Shown: positions 1 through 8,131 of the stretch, one piece after another
Numbering within the stretch: the first letter of the stretch is position 1
Layout of the letters: each line of letters begins with the position of its first letter
Assembly (NCBI GenBank): GCA_002725175.2
Contig: PBQX02000032.1
Span: forward strand, 1-30,157
Source: CACKLF01 sp002725175
Lineage (GTDB): Bacteria; Pseudomonadota; Alphaproteobacteria; Rhodobacterales; Rhodobacteraceae
Length of the DNA: 30,157 nt
Reading direction: 5' to 3'
The notes under the pieces: generated by a model
Told to the model about the DNA's origin: nothing
What the model saw: the letters and a program-made list of their open reading frames with translations, nothing else
Database searches by the model: none
Position numbers and translations under genes: made by a program

Positions 1-189
1 CATTGCTGCAAGACCTAATGTTGATTTTCCGGCGCCACTCTCTCCAATTAGTCCCAAAATTTGACCTCGGTGAAGGGTTAAATCAATGCCTTTAATTATC
101 TTGTGCCAACGNTCATCAGCAAAGCCCTCAATTTGAATATTAGACATCTTAAGTAGTGGTTGAGAGTGNNCCAAGTTANTATTTTTCAT
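1..189 (-). CDS. Dpp/Opp-type peptide ABC transporter ATP-binding protein, N-terminal 63 codons (partial)
   Basis: The first 63 codons of an ABC ATPase run off the left edge of the window. The Walker A motif GESGAGKST is visible near residues 49-57, preceded by a strand typical of the Dpp/Opp ATPases (GLIGESGAGKS). ATG at 189 is the first start; a second in-frame ATG lies 14 codons in and begins MSNIQIEG, which looks more like the usual family start, so the true start could be at 147. The gene overlaps the end of the upstream permease by 14 bases and is therefore almost certainly co-translated with it. It would energise peptide import with the two permeases that follow. Only the beginning is visible, so DppD and fused DppDF forms cannot be told apart. 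Confidence 0.85.
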   Translation of the reverse strand, partial: MKNXNLXHSQPLLKMSNIQIEGFADXRWHKIIKGIDLTLHRGQILGLIGESGAGKSTLGLAAM

Positions 190-1105
190 CTCTAATTCCA
201 CTTGTTTTCTGTAAAAACCAATCCACTACAAAATTTACTCCAACTGTTAGAATTGCAATTGCAGCTGCTGGAAGAAGAGGTGTCAGGCCNGACTGAATAT
301 CATAGTGGGCAAAATTTATNAGCCCAGCATTCTCTCTGACCATTGAGCCCCAGTCGGCAGATGGGGGCTGTATCCCTAATCCTAAAAAAGAAAGCGCTGC
401 TATTGCAAGAAAAGTAAAACAAAAGCGTAGACCGAATTCCGCTACGAGAGGCGGTAAAATATTTGGAAGAATTTCCTTTCGAATAATCCAGCCTATCTTT
501 TCGCCCCTTAAACGAGCCACTTCCACATAATCCATCACGACAACATTTAGCCCAACTGCTCTAGTCAATCTAAAGACCCTTGTACTTTCGAGAATTGCTA
601 AAATAATAATCAGGTTAACAGCATTTGTTCCGAAAATAGAAAGAAGCATCAAAGCAAAGATAAGGCTTGGAATAGCCATCATTACATCAACTAGTCTGCT
701 TAAGGCTTGATCTGCCCATCCTCCAAGTATGGCAGCTAGGAGGCCAAAAAAACCTCCTATCAAGAAGGCCAATAATGTTGTCATNAGNGCAATGCCAACT
801 GTATTTCGAGCGCCATATATTAATCTTGTAAATATATCTCTTCCAATCTGGTCTGTTCCAAGAATATGNTCCCCACCCCATGGNGCGTAAGGAACCATAA
901 ATACTTCNGCTTCTCCGTAAGGGGCTATTTGCGGAGCAAATAGTGCAACAATAATGTAAGTCAATATAATAATCATTCCTAACAAAGCAGTAGGGGGTGC
1001 TTTTTTAAGATCAATCAGAGTTCTTTGAAATTTTGTCCTTCGTACTCTTACAAAGCCGACTTCAGATTTTGCTGAATAATCTTGGGGTATTTTATCTTCG
1101 CTCAT
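176..1105 (-). CDS. dppC: Dpp/Opp-type peptide ABC transporter permease, DppC/OppC family
   Basis: A 309-residue inner-membrane permease. It has the OppC/DppC layout: a short cytoplasmic N-terminus, a first membrane helix at about 41-60, and the family signature GTDQIGRDIFTRLIYGAR at about 83-100. The binding-protein-dependent permease domain follows, with the EAA loop at about 194-216 (EVARLRG...LPN) that contacts the ATPase. The last codon before the stop contains an N (TAN), so the end may be one codon earlier. It starts 5 bases after the stop of the DppB-like gene and overlaps the following ATPase, so it sits inside one operon. Substrate is peptide-like by family; nickel, glutathione or opine transporters share this fold, and no binding protein is in view to decide. 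Confidence 0.9.
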   Translation of the reverse strand: MSEDKIPQDYSAKSEVGFVRVRRTKFQRTLIDLKKAPPTALLGMIIILTYIIVALFAPQIAPYGEXEVFMVPYXPWGGXHILGTDQIGRDIFTRLIYGARNTVGIXXMTTLLAFLIGGFFGLLAAILGGWADQALSRLVDVMMAIPSLIFALMLLSIFGTNAVNLIIILAILESTRVFRLTRAVGLNVVVMDYVEVARLRGEKIGWIIRKEILPNILPPLVAEFGLRFCFTFLAIAALSFLGLGIQPPSADWGSMVRENAGXINFAHYDIQXGLTPLLPAAAIAILTVGVNFVVDWFLQKTSGIRDEKX

Positions 1106-1110
1106 TAGCT

Positions 1111-2100
1111 CTACCTAGGATGGAGAATTCTTGGGTTTGTGATAATACCAATTATATCAGCAGTTAAATTNAAAATGATATAAGTTGCAGCAAAGATTAA
1201 GGCNCAAGCTTGAACCACTGGNACATCTCTAACGGTAACAGAGTCTACCATTAATTGGCCAATACCGGGGTATACAAAAACGACCTCCACTACTACGACG
1301 CCCACGACGAGATAGGCAAGGTTAAATGCTATTACTGTTGCTATGGGCGCCCACGCATTAGGCAAAGCATGTTTCAAGATTATTTCCGTAGCTGACGCAC
1401 CTTTTAGGCGGGCCATTTCGATATAAGGACTCGCTAACAAATTAATGATTGCTGCTCTTGTCATCCTCATCATGTGGGCAACAATTACGAGTGTTAATGT
1501 CATTGCAGGCAAAGCTATCTTTGATAATTTTTCCCAGAAAGGTGTTGAAACATCGATATTAGCTAATGATGGGAAAATGGGGAAGAGAGTAGCTAAGAGT
1601 AAAATTAGAATATAGCCAACAAAAAATTCTGGAAATGATATTGCNGTTAGTGTACTGACATTTACTACGCGGTCGTAAAAAGATCCCCTATAAAGGGCAC
1701 TAGTAATTCCAAGAATTAAAGATAGTGGAACGGCTATAATAGCAGCTGTNAGGGCTAGAAATAGAGTGTTGTTAAGTCTTGGTGCAACTAACTCGGCTAC
1801 AGTTCTCGAACGGTCTATTCCTGAGGCATTTCGACCAGAGAAAGATGTTCCAAGGTCTCCAGTCATTACTCCTCCAACCCAATCAAAATAACGAACAAGT
1901 ATAGGCTTATCTAAACCTAGTTCTTTTCTGAAAGCTGCGACTGTATCTTCTCTGGCAGATTGTCCTAGGAGAGCCTCTCCAAAGTCTCCTGGCAGAAAGT
2001 CTATAGAAAGAAATATTACCAGACTTACCAAAAAAAGTGTAAGTACTCCAAGTGCTAGTCTTTGTAGTACNGTTATTACAATTGGATGCAAACTTCTCAC
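1111..2100 (-). CDS. dppB: Dpp/Opp-type peptide ABC transporter permease, DppB/OppB family
   Basis: A 329-residue inner-membrane permease with the DppB layout: N-terminal helix at about 14-32, the periplasmic signature GDLGTSFS at 81-88, further helices, and the EAA loop at about 228-250 (EMARLKG...HALPNAW). The start is a GTG at 2100; no well-placed ATG lies near the expected N-terminus, and only a weak purine-rich stretch precedes it. A 146-base gap separates it from the hydrolase gene upstream. I see no convincing terminator there, so it may be read through from the amino-acid genes or have its own promoter. Together with the next two genes it forms a peptide-type importer whose periplasmic binding protein is not in the window. 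Confidence 0.9.
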   Translation of the reverse strand: MRSLHPIVIXVLQRLALGVLTLFLVSLVIFLSIDFLPGDFGEALLGQSAREDTVAAFRKELGLDKPILVRYFDWVGGVMTGDLGTSFSGRNASGIDRSRTVAELVAPRLNNTLFLAXTAAIIAVPLSLILGITSALYRGSFYDRVVNVSTLXAISFPEFFVGYILILLLATLFPIFPSLANIDVSTPFWEKLSKIALPAMTLTLVIVAHMMRMTRAAIINLLASPYIEMARLKGASATEIILKHALPNAWAPIATVIAFNLAYLVVGVVVVEVVFVYPGIGQLMVDSVTVRDXPVVQAXALIFAATYIIXNLTADIIGIITNPRILHPR

Positions 2101-2246
2101 CTTTAAGAATTATATTATAGATTATTANTATGTAGTTTACTTTGCCTTTTAATAAAGCTCCACCCCCTTTTTCTAATAAATTGGAAAGTTTATTTTTAAA
2201 AGAGGATTATGTAATAATCTACCAAGTNCTGGGACACAAACTGATT

Positions 2247-4271
2247 TTAAAGTAAACGTTTTACCTTTTTATTCATTTTCTTTTCAAAAANGTTCTTATN
2301 ATTCTCAAATGCTTCCACTCGGCTTTCTAAATAANAGAAATCCTTATCGGAAGTCATTGTTGAATATGTNTCNGTCCGGATCGACCATTCATCTCTTGNT
2401 CTTTCTTCCGTCCAATGGGTTTTACCAAATGCTGATAATGGATCATTGGGGTGAATCGACCAAATTTCTTCTGCTTTACTGGAAATTACCAACCCATTTT
2501 CTAGATCCCTGTTTGATCCGAAGTCATCTTTAATGATTACACTAGTGACACCGGTCTCGTAGTCTATCNAAATTTTTCTACTATTTTTAGACTTTCTTAA
2601 TTTTTTATGCTTCCACTCCGGNGCCAATATAGGTTCTGGAAAAATCCATTCATCTGTNATTGATTGAGTCCTTGTTGGTAGTTTTAAGGATCCTTTTAAA
2701 ANCTCTATCTCAGCGCTTTCAGGTTCAGGCCATATTAGCGGCCAATATGTATTCGATATGGCCACTCTAAGTTTATGTTGTTTAGGCAAACGGTAGGCAA
2801 TATGATCAAGCTCAAAACTTAACTCCGTTTCCTTATTTAAAACTAATGGTTTAGATTNCTCGAAACCATTTATAAATTTAAGATTTAAAACACCGTATGT
2901 AATTCTACTTGACGTGCCGTCAGGTGCAACGTCACACAATCTCACGGCAATTTGACCAAAAGGTTTATTAGCTTTTATTCTAAGTTTTATTATTGGGGCT
3001 CCAACAATATCTGCTTTTAGGTCCATTTGGTCTGAGTCAAAACAAAGTGAGAGACTNTCATCAAATCTTTGGTCNCCTGGCCATTCGGGTCCTAGCCAGA
3101 TAGCGCAGTATTCGCCACTACTTAAGCCACAGATTTGGGTAGAATTAATTCTTCCAAGTGAGGAGTTGNGATTTTTATTTTTTCCCTGAGTTATTAATTT
3201 ATTTTGGGCTGCTAATTCAAAATTTTTAAAAGAAATATTTTTTGATGGCCATTCTTCTTCTTTTATCCAATTTCCCGGACGAGTTTCATACGANGTTTTT
3301 GGGGGAATGCCATCCATAACATAAAGTCTATAATCTGGATCTTTNTCNACACCNTTATCTATATTTTTTAACCACTTGTCCCACCATCTGAGAGNNTCTT
3401 GTAAAAATCCAATTCGTGGCTCAGGAACTGCAAAATGNGGGTATTTATGGACCCATGGTCCNATTATACCTTTCCTGGGGCAGGANAGGTTTTCAAGCAG
3501 TGCGGGAACTGCATTCTTGTAAGCATCCCCCCAACCACCTATAGCTAAAGTTGGAGCCTCTATTTTTGAATAATCTTCGCAAATCGAACCGTGCTTCCAA
3601 TACTCGTCTCTACTTTGATGTTGAAGCCAAATAGGAGACAAATGTGGTTGTTGNTCCAACCTTTCCAACCATAGCTCTCGCCACCGTTCGCCTACAAAAA
3701 GAGGGTCAGGTGGTCTAGAGGAAAAGGAAAGCATAGTCGCTCCCCAACCCAAATTTTCATTTAGAAGGCACCCACCTTTATAATGGATATCATCTGTATA
3801 GCGGTTAACAGTGGAACATAAAGTAATGATAGCTTTTAGGGCCTTTGGTTTTCTAGCTGCAAGTTGCAGGCTATTAAATCCTCCCCAACTAATTCCCATC
3901 ATTCCAACATTTCCGTTGGACCAGCTTTGACTGGCTGCCCAGCTTATAACTTCCTCGGCATCACTAAGTTCAGTTTCAGTGTATTCATCAAAAAGTAGTC
4001 CCTCACTATCACCGTTACCTCTCAAGTCCACTCGCAAACAAATATAACCCCTTTCAGAAAAATACGGATGGGTTAGAGCATCTCTTACCTGGGTTCCATC
4101 TGTTTTCCTATAAGGAATGTATTCCAAAATTACTGGATATTTTTTCTTAGCATAATCTTTAGGACGCCATACTTTTGCTGAAAGTCTGGTTCCGTCACTT
4201 AAAACAATGCCTTGGTCAGGTATTACTTCGATGTCAAGCAGTTCATTTTTATTATCTTCTTTTCTAACCAC
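2247..4271 (-). CDS. CocE/NonD-family serine hydrolase (X-Pro dipeptidyl-peptidase S15 type)
   Basis: A 674-residue hydrolase. An alpha/beta-hydrolase domain fills roughly the first half, with the nucleophile elbow GISWGGF (Ser128), a likely acid residue in GGWGDAY (Asp249) and the histidine in GPWVHKY (His275). The oxyanion tyrosine region EYIPYRK is at 50-56. The second half matches the beta-rich C-terminal domain of peptidase S15/cocaine-esterase proteins. Members cleave esters or amides, including X-Pro peptides and acyl amino acids; the substrate here is not deducible. The GTG start at 4271 overlaps the end of the decarboxylase gene by 8 bases, so the two are probably translationally coupled, and a peptide importer follows. 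Several Ns fall in the gene, but none forces a stop. No signal peptide is evident, so it is probably cytoplasmic. Confidence 0.85.
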   Translation of the reverse strand: MVRKEDNKNELLDIEVIPDQGIVLSDGTRLSAKVWRPKDYAKKKYPVILEYIPYRKTDGTQVRDALTHPYFSERGYICLRVDLRGNGDSEGLLFDEYTETELSDAEEVISWAASQSWSNGNVGMMGISWGGFNSLQLAARKPKALKAIITLCSTVNRYTDDIHYKGGCLLNENLGWGATMLSFSSRPPDPLFVGERWRELWLERLXQQPHLSPIWLQHQSRDEYWKHGSICEDYSKIEAPTLAIGGWGDAYKNAVPALLENXSCPRKGIXGPWVHKYXHFAVPEPRIGFLQXXLRWWDKWLKNIDXGXXKDPDYRLYVMDGIPPKXSYETRPGNWIKEEEWPSKNISFKNFELAAQNKLITQGKNKNXNSSLGRINSTQICGLSSGEYCAIWLGPEWPXDQRFDXSLSLCFDSDQMDLKADIVGAPIIKLRIKANKPFGQIAVRLCDVAPDGTSSRITYGVLNLKFINGFEXSKPLVLNKETELSFELDHIAYRLPKQHKLRVAISNTYWPLIWPEPESAEIEXLKGSLKLPTRTQSXTDEWIFPEPILXPEWKHKKLRKSKNSRKIXIDYETGVTSVIIKDDFGSNRDLENGLVISSKAEEIWSIHPNDPLSAFGKTHWTEERXRDEWSIRXXTYSTMTSDKDFXYLESRVEAFENXKNXFEKKMNKKVKRLL

Positions 4272-5913
4272 TATTCTGGGAACCTAAAGAAAAATTATGN
4301 TCATCTACCTCAATTATACATGGTTTAAATTCTTTTTCTCTCATCTTTTTTGTTGCTTTATCCAAAATTTTTCGGAGGCTACTGATTTTTGTTAGATGAA
4401 AGTAGGGAATTGAATATGCTTCNGCAATAAATTTAAAATTAGGTGGTGATGGAGTTACTCCAATTCTTTNAATATTTTTGCTATCCATAAAATCAGAGAT
4501 TTCTTTATACCCGTGATTATTCCAGATTANATAAATTATGGGCAAGTTTTCGTCCAATGCTGATCCTATTTCTGTCAAAGAAAATTGNAAACCACCATCT
4601 CCAACCAGACATATTACTTGTGATTCAGGGTCGGCAATTTGTGCTCCAATCGCCGAAGGTGGGGCATATCCTAAGGCTCCAAANCCGGTAGCAGCATTGA
4701 ACCAAGTTTTTGGACCGGGAGGGTTAATGAAATCATTTCCTGCGTAAACTGGTTTTGTACTGTCCCCTACAATTACTGCTTTTGGTAATAATAAATAAAT
4801 GCCCTCTATTAAGGCAATAGATTTTTTTTCAAGGTCNGTTAAGTTTNTTCTAATTTGTGNCTTAGTATTTGAAACCATTTTTTCAACATCTGATTTNAAT
4901 CTTTTTCGNNTTAAGTTTTTTTCTAAAAGATAGCGATTAATTTCTTGTAAGAACANTTTGCTATCNTGAGTAATATTTAAGTTAATTTTTGGTGTCCCAG
5001 TATTCGGATTGGGGTCAGTATCTATTCGTATTATTTTCTTAAATTTTAATTTTTCTCCAGTTCCAAACATATCGTAATCTGTCGGACCTAATTCACTGCC
5101 TATGACTATTGCTATATCATAATTCTTAATAAAATTTCGAACAACAGGGAGGCTGGGGGAGGCAGGTAATGCCATAGAGCTTGAAGACATTAATCCTCTT
5201 GCATTTATTGTCAGTATCACAGGAGCACAAAGTTTTTCACTCAACTCAGACAGTTCTTCTGAGGCGTTAACTGCTCCACCTCCTGCAAAAATTAATGTGC
5301 TTTCTTCACTTTCAACTGCTTTTACAAACTTTAGTAAGTCACTCTTAAATTTTTTTGATATTAAGCGAATTGGGGAGCCTATATTGCGAGCCACATTAGA
5401 AATTCTTTCTTCCAGAATGTTTGTTGGAATTTCAATATGAACTGGACCTTTTCTTGAACCTAAGGTCTCAAAGAAAGCTTTGCTAACAATTTTGGACGCG
5501 TTCTTAGGGTTAGTGATAGTATATGATTTTAGCGACACTGATTTGGCCAGTTTCGATTGATCAGGAAGAGCATGCAATAATCCAGAATTTTTTCCCAATT
5601 CAGGTGTTGGGTTTATTGTAGAAATTACAAGCATTGGTATTCGGTCTGCATAGGCCTGAGCCATAGGGGTAATAATATTCGTTAAGCCCGGTCCTGTGAT
5701 TACAAAACATACACCTGGCATTCCTGATCTTCGGGCATAACCATCAGCCATAAAGCCAGCTCCTTGCTCATGTCTAGGTGTTATGTGGCGAATATTATTC
5801 TGAGCTAACCCTCGATATAATTCAACTGAGTGAACGCCTGGAATGCCAAATACTAACTGAACACCTAGATCAGTGAGAGTTTCAATGATGATTTCCCCTA
5901 CCGTATATGCCAT
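4264..5913 (-). CDS. aruI: Thiamine-diphosphate-dependent decarboxylase, AruI-like (5-guanidino-2-oxopentanoate decarboxylase)
   Basis: A 549-residue enzyme of the acetolactate-synthase/pyruvate-decarboxylase superfamily. The N-terminal pyrimidine-binding domain carries FGIPGVHSVELYRGL (about 22-36) and RHEQGAGFMADGYAR with catalytic Glu49. The C-terminal domain carries the diphosphate-binding motif GDGG followed about 25-30 residues later by NNHGY. The GIPGVHxVELYRGL/TPRHEQGAGFMADGYAR wording is what I associate with AruI of the arginine transaminase pathway, which decarboxylates 2-ketoarginine to 4-guanidinobutyraldehyde. The gene lies 19 bases behind an AruH-like aminotransferase, which supports that reading. 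A GGAG ribosome site precedes the ATG. The alternative is a catabolic acetolactate-synthase-like enzyme acting on another 2-oxo acid. The expected downstream aldehyde dehydrogenase and guanidinobutyrase are not in the window. Confidence 0.72.
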   Translation of the reverse strand: MAYTVGEIIIETLTDLGVQLVFGIPGVHSVELYRGLAQNNIRHITPRHEQGAGFMADGYARRSGMPGVCFVITGPGLTNIITPMAQAYADRIPMLVISTINPTPELGKNSGLLHALPDQSKLAKSVSLKSYTITNPKNASKIVSKAFFETLGSRKGPVHIEIPTNILEERISNVARNIGSPIRLISKKFKSDLLKFVKAVESEESTLIFAGGGAVNASEELSELSEKLCAPVILTINARGLMSSSSMALPASPSLPVVRNFIKNYDIAIVIGSELGPTDYDMFGTGEKLKFKKIIRIDTDPNPNTGTPKINLNITXDSKXFLQEINRYLLEKNLXRKRXKSDVEKMVSNTKXQIRXNLXDLEKKSIALIEGIYLLLPKAVIVGDSTKPVYAGNDFINPPGPKTWFNAATXFGALGYAPPSAIGAQIADPESQVICLVGDGGXQFSLTEIGSALDENLPIIYXIWNNHGYKEISDFMDSKNIXRIGVTPSPPNFKFIXEAYSIPYFHLTKISSLRKILDKATKKMREKEFKPCIIEVDXHNFSLGSQNSG

Positions 5914-5932
5914 TACTTACTCCAATACATAA

Positions 5933-7162
5933 TTAAGAGTTTAAAACAAAATGTTTCATTCTTTCACAAGCTTCCTTGACCATTTCATCTGGAACAGTAA
6001 GGCTCATCCTTATAAAATCTTTTGCTTGATCTCCAAATGAACTTCCCGGCATAGTAGCTACATGTTCTTTCTCTAGGAGTAATGACGTGAAATCCTCGCT
6101 GGATTTTCCAGTATTTGAGATATCTACCATTATAAACATCCCAGCATTTGGCTTAAAAGGATTTAAAGAGTTAATTCCTCTAAAAGAGTCTAAAACTATC
6201 TTTGCTCTTCGGTTGTAATCTTTACGCATAGTTTTAGCAGTAATTGTTTCATTTTCTAAGGCATAGGCTGTCATATCAGCAATGAAAGGTTGATTTCCAA
6301 AAAGAATTGTCTCGGATAGGGGTAATAATTGACTGCAAAATTCCGAGGGCCCTATAACCCAGCCACTCCTAAAACCAGGAGCCGCATGGGATTTAGAAAT
6401 ACTAGAAACAACTACAGTATTAACTTTAAATTTTTCAAAATCCAACGGTGATGAAAATTTTAGAGGTGGGTGTTGCTCATATATTAGGTCAGCATAAACT
6501 TCATCAGAAATAATCCAAATATTGTTTTTCAAACAAATATCCCCGATCACTTCAATTTCTTTTTTGGTTAGTACTGCACCAGTGGGATTATGTGGAGAAT
6601 TTAACAATAAAACTTTGCTATTAGGAGTAATTGCTTTTTCCAATGCTTCTGCAGTCATAGAAAACCCTATTTCCTTTTGTAATGGCACCTTAACCATCTT
6701 AGCGCCTGTAGCCTCAATGACGCCCTCATAACTTGCATAAAGAGGATCTCCCACCAAAACCTCATCACCTTTTTCTGCTAATCCCATCATTGCTATGAAA
6801 AGAGCTGTTTGAGTTCCAGGAAAGCAAAGGATATTTTCTCGCTTAATTTTAGATCCGGTTGATTTAGAATATTTAGAAGAAAGGGCTTCGATTAGATTAG
6901 GTTCGCCTCTGCCACTCGAATATCTTGTTCTTCCTTTTTTCATAGAATCAGAGCAAATCTTTACTAGTTTCTTGTTCACTGGAATATCTGGTTCTCCAAT
7001 AGTTAAAATAATAAGATCTGGCGTATTCTTTTCCATTTCTCTTGCTTTTACATGGGGAATCCATTTTTCGGATCCAAGCTTTAGAACCCTCCTCGTAATA
7101 TTAGAAAAACTCTTAAAATTCTTGTTCATTTGGGTCAATTTTACCTCATTAGCTAGAGGCAT
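5933..7162 (-). CDS. Class I/II PLP aminotransferase, AruH-like (arginine-pyruvate transaminase type)
   Basis: A fold-type I aminotransferase of 409 residues from the ATG at 7162, or 398 from the ATG at 7129; neither has a convincing ribosome site, and the shorter form looks more like the family N-terminus. Visible motifs are NSPHNPTG (188-195, Asn192), SDEVYADL (Asp220, Tyr223) and SSISKSHA, whose Lys257 should hold PLP. A C-terminal GMFIMVDI segment and FIRMSL, with the carboxylate-binding Arg, follow. Motif wording and order resemble Pseudomonas AruH, and the adjacent AruI-like decarboxylase fits the AruH-AruI arginine transaminase pair. The gene heads the leftward operon and is divergent from the DDAH gene. 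Family resemblance alone would also allow an aspartate- or aromatic-type aminotransferase, so the substrate is inferred mainly from context. Confidence 0.75.
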   Translation of the reverse strand: MPLANEVKLTQMNKNFKSFSNITRRVLKLGSEKWIPHVKAREMEKNTPDLIILTIGEPDIPVNKKLVKICSDSMKKGRTRYSSGRGEPNLIEALSSKYSKSTGSKIKRENILCFPGTQTALFIAMMGLAEKGDEVLVGDPLYASYEGVIEATGAKMVKVPLQKEIGFSMTAEALEKAITPNSKVLLLNSPHNPTGAVLTKKEIEVIGDICLKNNIWIISDEVYADLIYEQHPPLKFSSPLDFEKFKVNTVVVSSISKSHAAPGFRSGWVIGPSEFCSQLLPLSETILFGNQPFIADMTAYALENETITAKTMRKDYNRRAKIVLDSFRGINSLNPFKPNAGMFIMVDISNTGKSSEDFTSLLLEKEHVATMPGSSFGDQAKDFIRMSLTVPDEMVKEACERMKHFVLNS

Positions 7163-7350
7163 TCGTCACGGAGAATACCAGTACCCGGACATTCATTATC
7201 AGAGAATAACAATCTGTACAGCCACAGTATCAAAAATAAAATTTATCTCAATAAAAATATCTTATAATAAAGTACCTAACTGCTATAACTTGAACTTTAC
7301 TATTTTAACTAAAGAGACATAATTAATTTCAGAAAAATTTTTAGGTATTT
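7163..7350. promoter_or_regulatory. Divergent promoter region between the AruH-like operon and the DDAH gene
   Basis: A 188-base AT-rich gap separates two divergently transcribed genes, so it should hold promoters for both. On the plus strand a TATAAT sits at 7263-7268, about 80 bases before the DDAH start, with only a poor -35 match upstream. An AGG ribosome site lies just before the DDAH ATG. I found no strong dyad that I would call an operator and no known riboswitch. Shared control of the two directions is plausible but not shown. Confidence 0.4.
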
Positions 7351-8121
7351 ATGGCTTTTGATTTTAAAAATGCATTGTTAAGAACACCTTCAAAAAGTGT
7401 GGCGAATGCTATTAGTTCTAAAGAAATTTCTCCAGATTATGGAGAAATTTTGAAAGAACATTCGGCTTATAAAGATGCCTTAAAATCTATAGGCTTGAAT
7501 GTGATAACATTGCCTCCACTAGAGGAATTTCCAGACAGTATGTTTGTTGAAGATCCAGCATTGACATTTTCCAATGGGTGTATTGTTTTGAGGCCTGGTG
7601 CTAAATCTAGATTTGGTGAGAAGGGTTCGTTGGCTTTAGAATTAGCCAATCAATTCGAAATAGTATTATTTGTCGAAGAAGGTACTGTTGAAGGAGGTGA
7701 TGTTCTTCGCATAGGAAATCACTGTATAATAGGCCTTTCAGATAGAACTGATAAAGTTGGAGCCAACTCACTATCTGAAAAGCTTTCAAAGTTGGGGGTT
7801 ACTTCTGAGATAGCCATCACACCCCCTGGAGTGCTTCATTTTAAATCTGACTGCTGTTTACTCGATGAAAATACTATATTTTGTACTGAAAAACTTTATG
7901 AGACTGGTTTTTTTGCGGGAAAAAATTATGAAATTATTAAGGTTCCCATTGGCGAGGAAGTGGCTGCAAATTCTCTAAGGGTTAATGAAACACTTTTTGT
8001 CCCAAATGGTTTTGAAAAAACTGACCTTTTGCTATCACAGCGATATGACTTAAGGTTTTTAACCGTTGATGAGGTTGGGAAAGTAGATGCTGGATTAAGT
8101 TGTATGAGCCTTAGGTGGTAG
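7351..8121 (+). CDS. Dimethylarginine dimethylaminohydrolase (DDAH)
   Basis: A 256-residue guanidine-modifying enzyme that hydrolyses N-omega-methylated arginines to citrulline and methylamines. It matches bacterial DDAH in length and landmarks: PDSMFVEDPA (61-70), the EGGD segment (114-117), VLHFKSDCC with catalytic His163, and a C-terminal VDAGLSCMSLRW with the nucleophile Cys251. These lie within two residues of the catalytic positions I recall for Pseudomonas DDAH (His162, Cys249). An AGG ribosome site 6 bases upstream supports the ATG. It is divergent from the AruH/AruI pair and ends 10 bases before the convergent MFS gene. An arginine deiminase is less likely because the protein is far shorter than that family (about 400 residues). 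Confidence 0.88.
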   Translation: MAFDFKNALLRTPSKSVANAISSKEISPDYGEILKEHSAYKDALKSIGLNVITLPPLEEFPDSMFVEDPALTFSNGCIVLRPGAKSRFGEKGSLALELANQFEIVLFVEEGTVEGGDVLRIGNHCIIGLSDRTDKVGANSLSEKLSKLGVTSEIAITPPGVLHFKSDCCLLDENTIFCTEKLYETGFFAGKNYEIIKVPIGEEVAANSLRVNETLFVPNGFEKTDLLLSQRYDLRFLTVDEVGKVDAGLSCMSLRW

Positions 8122-8131
8122 TATAAAAAGC

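Noticed and set aside
2101..2246. Promoter with TATAAT at 2119-2114 on the minus strand for the dppB-like gene
   Set aside because: It would leave almost no leader for a ribosome site, and there is no -35 match at the right distance.
6972..7322. 116-codon plus-strand open frame over the AruH-like gene start
   Set aside because: It is antisense to a well-supported gene and runs through the promoter region; its composition has no protein-like motif.
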